5,582 bases of DNA, taken from assembly GCA_937901895.1 (NCBI GenBank), contig CALGTD010000073.1, positions 1 through 5,582 of the forward strand, given 5' to 3'. The translations under genes were made by a program, and so were the position numbers. Numbering within the stretch: position 1 is the stretch's first letter; each line of letters opens with the position of its first letter. This stretch comes from an uncultured Spartobacteria bacterium. Lineage in GTDB: Bacteria; Verrucomicrobiota; Verrucomicrobiia; Chthoniobacterales; JAATET01. Positions 1 through 5,582 of the stretch are shown here, in pieces. The notes below the pieces were generated by a model. The model ran no database searches. It saw only the letters and a program-made list of their open reading frames with translations, and was not told the DNA's origin.

Positions 1-1
1 C

Positions 2-2701
2 TTCCTGTGCGCGTCTCCCCCTGCGGCCGAGTTGGTCGTGAACGGCTCCTTCGAGCAGGTCGTGCACGACTTTCCCGCCGGCTGGTCGCGATCCGACAAC
101 ACCGGACGAATCGCCTACGCGCTCGATCCCGGCATCGACGGCGAGCGGTCACTCGGCGTGGAGATCCTTTCTGCGGGGCACACGGCGGAGGTCTTTCAGC
201 AGAACCTCACGCTGGAGCCAGGCCGGCGATACACGCTGATCTTCAAAGCCCGGGGAACGGACATTCCTGGAGGAATCTTGAAGGTGAAGATCGGCCACAA
301 GCCGGGCGCGCAGCTCCATCTGGATGCCGCGATTCCCGTGACGCCAGAGTGGCGGGAGTCTCGCTTGGAATTCACCACACGGGAAGGCGCTGGCGCCGAA
401 CCTTCGACGCTCGCGTTTTCGTTCGGCCCCGCCGGCCGCCTATGGCTCGACCACGTCATCCTCCAAAGCGACGCGCCTGCGTCCGCAGCGACGGAGGTCC
501 CCCGATTTCATCCTCGCCTGCCGCCAACCACCGCAAAAAATCTGATCCCCAACGCTTCCTTCGAAGCCGGCGCCGACGGCTGGCTCTCGCTGGCGAAGCC
601 GCTCGGCTACGGCGGAAACGTGGCCGGACTCTACGGCGACATCGTCGGCAACGAGGCGTATGACGGAGCCCGCGCCTATCGTCTCATCCTCGGCGCCGGC
701 CGCTCGCCCGAATCGTATTTCGACTGCTGGCCGCCCCAGCACGTCGTTCAGCATCGGTTGCTGATCGCAAATCGCGGCTGGATCGAGGTTGAACCGCAAC
801 GCCCTTATACGCTTTCCGCCTGGATGCGCGCCGATCGGCCCGGCACCAAAGCCGTCCTCCAACTCGTGTTCAACGGGGACGCCCGCGAGCCTTTGCAAAC
901 GCTTTCCCACGAGGTCGTCCTTTCCGATCAGTGGGAACGCCACACGTTCACCGTCACCGCACCGCACTCCAGCGTCTTCGTCGCAGTTGGCCCCGACGTT
1001 TCCGCGTCTCCGGACGTCGTCACCACATTCTGGGCTGACGCGTTGCAGCTCGAAGCCGGTGAAACCGCGAGCGACTTTGTCGCCGGCGACGAAGTCGAGC
1101 TCGGCTTCAACTCCGGCCGCTACGGCAACGTCTTTCACGCTGGCGAACCGGTGGCGTTCGACGTCGCCGCGCGCAACGACCGCGCCACTTCCGCCGCCAT
1201 CACCGTCACGTGCCGGCTCACCGACTACTGGGATCGCGAGGTCGTCGCGCCCTCGTTGTCGCTCACGCTGCCGCCACGCTCCACCACGAAGCACCATCTG
1301 CCGCTGGATCTGCCGCCCGGCTTTTACCGCGCGTATTTTTCCTGGCAGGACGGCCAGCGTCGCCACGAACGACGCGCGACGTTTGCCGTGATCGAACCTT
1401 ACGCGCACCAGGATTCGCCCTTCGGACTCAACCACGCGCCCACCACCGCCGAAGCCGCGCGCCAGTTGAAACAAGCCGGCATCACCTGGATGCGCGACTG
1501 GTCGGTGAACTGGGAATGGGCCGAGCCGCAGCCGGGCCAGCTTTCGTTCGCTCCCATCGATCCGCACATCGAGCGCCTGCGCGCGGAGGGGCTCAACATC
1601 CTCAGCCTGCTCCCGTCGAATCCTTCGACGAACTGGGCCTCCGAGGCGCCGGAGTCCGTCCCCGCCAATGTCTGGCATCGGCTCGCCTACGCACCGAAGG
1701 ATCCGGAGTTGCTCTACGATTTCGTCGAGAAGGCGTCAGCCCACTATCGCGGCTCCGTGCAGCATTGGGAGTTTCTCAACGAGCCGCTTTGGGTTCCCGA
1801 TTTCTGCCTCCCGCGCAAAGGGGGCTACACCGTCGAGACCTATTTGAAACTCCTGAAGGGAGCCGCCGCCGCGATCAAGCGCGGCAATCCCGACGCCGTG
1901 GTCCTGGGTGGTCTCGCCATCCAATCCGAGATGCCGTTTGGCGACGAATTCGTGAAAGCCGGCGGGTTCGACTATATCGATATTTTCAACCTGCACCCCT
2001 ACGCTGGAAAGCGTCGTCCCGAGAGCTTCATCCCCGACCTCGAGCGTATTCGTTCCGTCATGGACAACTATGCCGCGCGCAAACCGATCTGGGCGACCGA
2101 GGCGGCCTACTACGGTATCGACGAGTTCCCTTTCCTCCCCTGGCAGCCGCCCGTGAATCATTTTGCCGCCAACCTTCTGCTCCCGAGCGAACGTCACGCC
2201 GGTGATTTTCTGATCCGTTTCTCCACCATCATGCTGGCCTACGGCGTGGAAAAATTCTTCTGGCACGAACCGCTGAGCGGCGACGCCAACAACGGCATCC
2301 TGGACATCGAAAATCTCTTCCTCGGCCCCGGCGGATTGCCGCGTAAATCCTTCACCGCTGTTTCCGCCTTGGCCAACGTCCTCGGCCCGTCGCCGGTTTT
2401 CGCCGGACGCTGGCTGTTTCCTGAAACGGTCTCCGACCGATCCACCCGCGGAATTTACGGCTACACGTTCGCCAGCGGCTCTCAATCCGTGCTCGTCGCT
2501 TGGGCCGCGTCCGACGACGGCGGGCCGCTGCCCGACCGCTGGACGCTCCTGGTGCCCGATGGCGCAGTCGCGCGCGACATCGTCGGCGGTGCACTCCCCT
2601 CGGGGCCCGTTGTTCTTTCCGAATCCCCCGTTTATATCGTCAGCAACACGCTGACGCCCGGAGAACTCGCCCGGCGCTCCGGACTTCAGACCGTCCCATG
2701 A
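2..2701 (+). CDS. Secreted multidomain clan GH-A glycoside hydrolase with two CBM4/9-like modules (5' end missing)
   Basis: Residues are numbered from the first whole codon at position 2; 899 residues are visible. The reading frame is open to the left edge, and the first residues (FLCASPPAAE) look like the end of a signal peptide, so the true start is upstream; the TTG at 32 is an unlikely start. Two related beta-sandwich modules follow, at about 11-156 (opening LVVNGSFE) and 180-360 (opening NLIPNASFE), both with the NxSFE...W start and PxxxYTL strand typical of CBM4/9-like carbohydrate-binding modules. A beta domain (about 361-470) leads into a TIM barrel (about 474-800). The barrel carries WEFLNEP with candidate acid/base Glu594, NLHPY with His665, and IWATEA with candidate nucleophile Glu700, the layout of a retaining clan GH-A enzyme. 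A C-terminal beta domain (about 810-899) closes it. It probably acts outside the cytoplasm on a polysaccharide. GH39-like is my nearest guess, but family and substrate are not settled. It overlaps the next gene by four bases. Confidence 0.85.
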   Translation, partial: FLCASPPAAELVVNGSFEQVVHDFPAGWSRSDNTGRIAYALDPGIDGERSLGVEILSAGHTAEVFQQNLTLEPGRRYTLIFKARGTDIPGGILKVKIGHKPGAQLHLDAAIPVTPEWRESRLEFTTREGAGAEPSTLAFSFGPAGRLWLDHVILQSDAPASAATEVPRFHPRLPPTTAKNLIPNASFEAGADGWLSLAKPLGYGGNVAGLYGDIVGNEAYDGARAYRLILGAGRSPESYFDCWPPQHVVQHRLLIANRGWIEVEPQRPYTLSAWMRADRPGTKAVLQLVFNGDAREPLQTLSHEVVLSDQWERHTFTVTAPHSSVFVAVGPDVSASPDVVTTFWADALQLEAGETASDFVAGDEVELGFNSGRYGNVFHAGEPVAFDVAARNDRATSAAITVTCRLTDYWDREVVAPSLSLTLPPRSTTKHHLPLDLPPGFYRAYFSWQDGQRRHERRATFAVIEPYAHQDSPFGLNHAPTTAEAARQLKQAGITWMRDWSVNWEWAEPQPGQLSFAPIDPHIERLRAEGLNILSLLPSNPSTNWASEAPESVPANVWHRLAYAPKDPELLYDFVEKASAHYRGSVQHWEFLNEPLWVPDFCLPRKGGYTVETYLKLLKGAAAAIKRGNPDAVVLGGLAIQSEMPFGDEFVKAGGFDYIDIFNLHPYAGKRRPESFIPDLERIRSVMDNYAARKPIWATEAAYYGIDEFPFLPWQPPVNHFAANLLLPSERHAGDFLIRFSTIMLAYGVEKFFWHEPLSGDANNGILDIENLFLGPGGLPRKSFTAVSALANVLGPSPVFAGRWLFPETVSDRSTRGIYGYTFASGSQSVLVAWAASDDGGPLPDRWTLLVPDGAVARDIVGGALPSGPVVLSESPVYIVSNTLTPGELARRSGLQTVP
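2698..2701 (+). promoter_or_regulatory. ATGA stop/start overlap, likely translational coupling
   Basis: The hydrolase stop TGA (2699-2701) overlaps the acyltransferase start ATG (2698-2700). No Shine-Dalgarno-like purine run lies within 15 bases upstream; the nearest GGAG (2660-2663) is 34 bases away. Ribosomes finishing the first gene probably reinitiate here, which would tie the amounts of the two proteins together. The overlap is seen directly; coupling is inferred. Confidence 0.7.
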
Positions 2702-3891
2702 AATACCTTCCGGCATCGTCGCCTCGCATCGAATCAATCGATGTATTCCGCGGTTTGACGATGTTCCTGATGCTGTTCGTCAACGACCTCAACGACCCTG
2801 ACCTCGGGAACATCGCGAACTTGCCCGACTGGCTGCGACACATGCCGGCAGATCGCGACGGCATGACGTTCGTCGATGTGATCTTTCCCGCGTTCCTGTT
2901 CAGCGCCGGCTTGTCCATCCCGCTCGCCCTCGGCCGCCGCCTCGCCGCCGGCGCAAGCACGTCGGCGGTGTTCGCCCATGTCGGCCTGCGCAGTCTCGGC
3001 CTCGTCGTGATCGGCCTCGGCATGGTCAACACCTACCGCTTTCACCCGACCGCGATGGCGATCTCGCCCGCTTGGTGGGAGCTGCTGTTTTTTCTCGCCG
3101 TAATTCTCGTGTGGCAGCGCGAAGCGGTATCAGCCGTCTGGACACGCGCGCGACGTGTCGCCGGGATTCTGGTGCTCGTGATCCTCGCCTGCCTCTTCCG
3201 CGGCAGCGACGGCGGGGACGCGACGTGGATGCGCACGAGCTGGTGGGGAATTCTCACGATGATCGGTTTCGCATATTTGGTGACTGCGACGGCCTTCCTA
3301 TTCGCCCGCGAACGCCGTCTCGTGCTCATCGCGCTGCTCGCGCTTTTGACTGCGTTGAACATCGCCGGGCTCACCGGCGCGCTCGCCGCGCTCAATCCCC
3401 TTCATCCCTATTTTCCCGCGGGCCCTCTACTCGGTGCGCTGCCGTCCATCATGGTCGCCGGTGCGATCGCGGGACTGCTCCTGGAATCGCCGGGCCGCAT
3501 CCGCCACTTGCTCGTCTTCGCTGCGCTCCTGGCGCTCGCCGGCGTTCTACTCCGCCAACCGTGGGGTGTTTCGAAACATCTTTTCTCGCCCGCATGGTGC
3601 CTCTTGTGCGCTGGAATCTGCTGTGCGCTCTACGCCGGTCTCCACTGGCTCGTCGACGTCAAACGTCGCTCACGCTGGGCAAGCTTCGCGCGTCCCGCCG
3701 GCCGCCAGCCACTCCTCGCCTATATCCTTCCTCACCTCTTCTACTCGCTGCTCGGCGTGCTCGGCATCACTTGGTTCGACACCCACCTCGACGCCGGCTG
3801 GCCGGGAGCCCTGCGCAGCCTGGTCCTCGCCGCGACGTTTGTCGCTCTGACGCATTTCCTGACCCGGCGCCGCGTCATCCTGCAGCTTTAG
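2698..3891 (+). CDS. DUF5009 / HGSNAT-like multipass membrane acyltransferase
   Basis: This 397-residue protein begins with the family signature: RIESIDVFRG (10-19), then a first membrane helix ending in FVND (27-30), then RHMPADRDGMTFVDVIFPAF (47-66). About ten or more hydrophobic helices follow, for example near 92-112, 126-139, 154-167, 183-202, 208-229, 244-262, 271-285, 299-319 and 339-357, with the conserved-looking GRQPLLAYI at 335-343. This matches DUF5009/COG4299 proteins, relatives of eukaryotic heparan-alpha-glucosaminide N-acetyltransferase, which passes an acetyl group from cytosolic acetyl-CoA across the membrane to a sugar amine. His48 sits where the catalytic histidine of HGSNAT is expected, before the FVDxxFPxF strand of residues. 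The bacterial substrate is unknown. The start at 2698 is chosen because the family motif begins ten residues in and the ATG overlaps the upstream TGA; an in-frame extension upstream to about 2500 is an arginine-rich shadow of the hydrolase gene. Confidence 0.88.
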   Translation: MKYLPASSPRIESIDVFRGLTMFLMLFVNDLNDPDLGNIANLPDWLRHMPADRDGMTFVDVIFPAFLFSAGLSIPLALGRRLAAGASTSAVFAHVGLRSLGLVVIGLGMVNTYRFHPTAMAISPAWWELLFFLAVILVWQREAVSAVWTRARRVAGILVLVILACLFRGSDGGDATWMRTSWWGILTMIGFAYLVTATAFLFARERRLVLIALLALLTALNIAGLTGALAALNPLHPYFPAGPLLGALPSIMVAGAIAGLLLESPGRIRHLLVFAALLALAGVLLRQPWGVSKHLFSPAWCLLCAGICCALYAGLHWLVDVKRRSRWASFARPAGRQPLLAYILPHLFYSLLGVLGITWFDTHLDAGWPGALRSLVLAATFVALTHFLTRRRVILQL

Positions 3892-3909
3892 CCTCCAACT
3901 TCTGTATCT

Positions 3910-3914
3910 GAGGA
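3910..3914 (+). promoter_or_regulatory. Weak, very close Shine-Dalgarno-like GAGGA
   Basis: GAGGA ends one base before the ATG at 3916, closer than the usual 5-9 bases, so it may not work as a normal ribosome binding site. No other in-frame ATG, GTG or TTG lies between the previous gene's stop and the signal peptide that would give better spacing, except a GTA/CTG-type unlikely codon, so the ATG at 3916 stands. Reinitiation by ribosomes from the gene 24 bases upstream is an alternative. Confidence 0.3.
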
Positions 3915-3915
3915 C

Positions 3916-4647
3916 ATGTTACACGTTCACCTTCTTGTTCTCGGCGCGATTAGCCTCCTCGTCGGAGCGACCGGTTGCCACCATCGCGGCCGCGCCAGCT
4001 CGCCCGAACGGATCGTGGGATTCGGCGACTCCATCACCCGCGGTTACGGCGTGGCCGACGGCGAGGGCTGGGTGGAACGTCTGGCCGGCGACCTCCGCGG
4101 CGATCCCGCGACCGCCACCATCGCCGTGTTCAACGCCGGCGGAAACGCCAACACCTCCGCCGAAGGTCTCGCACGGTTCGAACGCGACATCCTCCCTCAC
4201 CTTCCTGCACTCGTGCTGATCGAATTCGGCGGCAACGATGCCGTCGACGACGAACGCCACGTCAGCGTCGATCGCTTCGAGGAAAACGTCCGAGAAATCC
4301 ACCGCCGCGTCACCGCGGGTGGCGGCAGCATCATTCTCGTGACGTTTCCGCCGATCATCAACGCTTGGCACGGCGCGGGCGCGAAGCCCTACTATCTTGA
4401 ACGCGGTGGACTCGATCGCGAAGTGGAACGTTACCGCGAACGCACCCGCATCCTCGCGCGCCAGTTGAAGGTTCCGCTCTTCGACCTGGATCGTTTCCTC
4501 CGCGACCGCATCGCCGCCGACGGCGCCGCGACGGTGATCGATCCGGACGGCGTGCATCTCACGCCTGCCGCCAATCGCCTCGTCGCCGAACGCGTGCAGG
4601 CCTTCCTCCGCGAATCAGGGCATCTTCCGCGCCGACCCGGCCAATAA
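3916..4647 (+). CDS. SGNH/GDSL-family hydrolase (esterase), probable lipoprotein
   Basis: The 243-residue protein has the SGNH blocks in order. Block I is GFGDSITRGYG at 35-45 with nucleophile Ser39. Block II is NAGGNANTSAEG at 73-84, giving the oxyanion-hole glycine. Block III is EFGGND at 103-108 with Asn107. Block V is DPDGVHLTP at 209-217 with Asp211 and His214 completing the triad. SGNH enzymes hydrolyse esters, including acetyl or aryl esters on sugars and lipids; the exact substrate cannot be read here. The N-terminus is a hydrophobic signal ending ATGC, with Cys21 a candidate lipidation site; the -3 residue is Ala rather than the usual Leu, so lipidation is likely but not certain. His at +2, not Asp, would favour the outer membrane by the E. 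coli sorting rule. It starts 24 bases after the acyltransferase gene and probably shares its transcript, which fits a role in removing acyl groups from the glycan handled by the neighbours. Confidence 0.87.
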   Translation: MLHVHLLVLGAISLLVGATGCHHRGRASSPERIVGFGDSITRGYGVADGEGWVERLAGDLRGDPATATIAVFNAGGNANTSAEGLARFERDILPHLPALVLIEFGGNDAVDDERHVSVDRFEENVREIHRRVTAGGGSIILVTFPPIINAWHGAGAKPYYLERGGLDREVERYRERTRILARQLKVPLFDLDRFLRDRIAADGAATVIDPDGVHLTPAANRLVAERVQAFLRESGHLPRRPGQ

Positions 4648-4819
4648 TGCGAATCGCCCACAAACTCGCTCGTTCATTCGGATCGGCCGCAACCACGACC
4701 CGCCTGCCCCTGAGACCATCGGACCACAATCTGAACGAATAGGCGTAGCACGAGGCAGCCCTCAATCAATACAGTGCGTTTCACCATACCCCTCAGAACC
4801 AGAGGCTCCGCCGTATGCC
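4648..4819. other. Intergenic spacer, no clear terminator or promoter
   Basis: This 172-base gap is the only sizeable non-coding stretch. I find no GC-rich hairpin followed by a T run after the SGNH gene. The best inverted repeat is TCGTTCA (4670-4676) with TGAACGA (4732-4738), too short and too far apart (55-base loop) to be convincing. A TACAGT (4770-4775) resembles a -10 box only weakly and has no matching -35. The gap size suggests that the gene at 4820 has its own promoter, but this is inferred. Confidence 0.4.
4801..4805 (+). promoter_or_regulatory. Shine-Dalgarno-like AGAGG upstream of the last gene
   Basis: AGAGG lies 14 bases before the chosen ATG at 4820, which is long, but 9 bases before another ATG at 4815. 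That earlier ATG reads only ATG CCA TGA, with its stop overlapping the ATG at 4820. The site could therefore load ribosomes on the two-codon frame or, less efficiently, on the main start. Confidence 0.3.
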
Positions 4820-5582
4820 ATGAAACGTCCGTCTCTATGGGTCACCCTATGTCTTGCGCTGACTTGCTATACAGGGCTCGCGCAAAGCGGGCCGGCCGCA
4901 AGCCCGACCTGGGTAGAAAGCAGCCTTGCTGCGGCTGAGGTGAAGCCCGGAGCCGTCGTTCTACGGCACGTGTCCACCCAAGCCGAGACGATCACCGGTT
5001 TCTATATTCGGCTCACCCATTGTATCGGTCCCACCGAGGCGCCAGTCGTCGCGGCGGTGCGCATCCGGGGCAAACTGCATTCGGAACGCGCCATCATCCC
5101 CGTCTATCCGTTTCCGTTGAACCAATACACCCGGACCGGCGGCAAAGCCCAGCCGCCGATCGATGTTGGACAGGAATACCGGACCGCTCTCACCCGTTCG
5201 GTGACGATGGCCCCTGGCGAGGTGGTCACCGTCGAACTGATTTCAACGAGCCCCTTGGTGAGCGGCGTGACCGCCGGCCTGCAGTTCCAAGGCTCCTGGC
5301 CTCTCGCACAAATGCGACAACCCTTCCGCGCGGTTCGCGGAGCCGGTCCGGTCAGTCGGGTTCCCTGGTCCGCCCGGGAAGTGGTATGCACCGGCACGCA
5401 AAAGAAATTCGATCCGCTCTGCGCGCCGCAGAACAATTCCGGCGTCGTCGCCGACGACGATGGCACGCTCTATCAGTTCACTTCCTACTATTCGGTCGAC
5501 GAGCAATACGGCGGCGGTCGCGACGGCTCTTATGCCCGGATCTTCGGCTACAAGAAAAGCCCGGACGGCGCTTGGGAAGCGC
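4820..5582 (+). CDS. Secreted protein of unknown function (3' end missing)
   Basis: The frame opens with ATG at 4820 and stays open for 254 codons to the right edge, so the gene continues beyond the window. The N-terminus (MKRPSLWVTLCLALTCYTGLA) is a classical Sec signal peptide: two basic residues, a hydrophobic core, and likely cleavage after Ala21. This supports both the frame and the start. Residues about 38-178 alternate hydrophobic and polar residues like a beta-sandwich. A pair Cys190-X10-Cys201 could form a disulfide. The stretch from about 205 (NNSGVVADDDGTLYQF, then SYYS and later KKSPDGAW) resembles the opening blade of sialidase-like or five-bladed beta-propeller enzymes, where SxDG is reminiscent of an Asp-box. 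I do not recognise the family; an extracytoplasmic glycan-active propeller is a guess fitting the neighbourhood. It lies 172 bases after the SGNH gene and is probably transcribed separately. Confidence 0.75.
   Translation, partial: MKRPSLWVTLCLALTCYTGLAQSGPAASPTWVESSLAAAEVKPGAVVLRHVSTQAETITGFYIRLTHCIGPTEAPVVAAVRIRGKLHSERAIIPVYPFPLNQYTRTGGKAQPPIDVGQEYRTALTRSVTMAPGEVVTVELISTSPLVSGVTAGLQFQGSWPLAQMRQPFRAVRGAGPVSRVPWSAREVVCTGTQKKFDPLCAPQNNSGVVADDDGTLYQFTSYYSVDEQYGGGRDGSYARIFGYKKSPDGAWEA

Noticed and set aside
1614..1630. Perfect 7-base inverted repeat CGTCGAA-TCC-TTCGACG
   Set aside because: It lies inside the hydrolase barrel and comes from the codons of PSNPSTN, with no T run or regulatory context; most likely chance.
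440..1678. 412-codon open frame on the - strand inside the glycoside hydrolase
   Set aside because: Long antisense frames are expected in GC-rich coding DNA. The product is low-complexity (Gly/Arg/Val/Asp rich) with no domain, while the + strand frame has clear modules and catalytic motifs. The same applies to the - strand frame at 1736-2737.
1974..1983. 10-base palindrome ATATCGATAT
   Set aside because: It is mid-gene and explained by the codons for YIDI; there is no second copy or operator context.
1210..2205. 331-codon + strand frame in a different phase within the hydrolase
   Set aside because: Its product is Arg/Ala/Pro-rich without motifs, as expected from out-of-frame reading of GC-rich codons.
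2500..2697. Upstream in-frame extension of the acyltransferase gene
   Set aside because: The extra 66 residues are arginine-rich and overlap the hydrolase coding frame; the family motif fits a start at 2698.
3919..4557. 212-codon - strand frame opposite the SGNH hydrolase
   Set aside because: The + strand frame has all SGNH blocks and a signal peptide; the antisense product shows no domain.
4670..4738. Inverted repeat TCGTTCA / TGAACGA as a terminator or operator
   Set aside because: The arms are only 7 bases with a 55-base loop, and no T run follows.
4746..4775. Possible sigma-70 promoter with TACAGT as -10
   Set aside because: Only four of six -10 bases match and the expected -35 region shows two of six, so it is not supportable.
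5104..5506. Two - strand frames (120 and 87 codons) near the right edge
   Set aside because: They lie opposite the open secreted-protein frame starting at 4820, which has a clear signal peptide; neither antisense product has recognisable features.

Overview
The window reads as a piece of a GC-rich bacterial chromosome (roughly 60-65% G+C by eye), with four genes packed on the + strand and almost nothing between the first three. The membrane acyltransferase type (DUF5009/COG4299-like), the large secreted sugar-degrading enzyme, and the weak Shine-Dalgarno signals suggest a polysaccharide-degrading bacterium, perhaps Verrucomicrobiota (Opitutaceae-like). That placement is an inference from gene content and style; no rRNA or marker gene is present.

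Layout: positions 2-2701 hold the 3' part of a large secreted multidomain glycoside hydrolase of clan GH-A (two CBM4/9-like beta-sandwich modules, a linker beta domain, a TIM barrel and a C-terminal beta domain). Its start lies before the window. Its TGA overlaps the ATG of the next gene (2698-3891), a polytopic membrane protein of the DUF5009 / heparan-alpha-glucosaminide N-acetyltransferase-like group. After only 24 bases comes a probable lipoprotein SGNH/GDSL hydrolase (3916-4647). These three look like one transcription unit. A 172-base gap without a recognisable terminator or promoter follows. A fourth gene then begins at 4820 and runs off the right edge: a secreted protein with a clear signal peptide and no family I can name with confidence.

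Together the first three genes suggest a small glycan-handling unit: an exported glycosidase cleaves a polysaccharide or glycoconjugate, a lipoprotein esterase could remove acyl groups in the envelope, and a membrane acyltransferase could move acyl groups onto sugars. Substrate and direction of acyl transfer cannot be read from the sequence. I see no RNA gene, mobile element, CRISPR array or phage feature.
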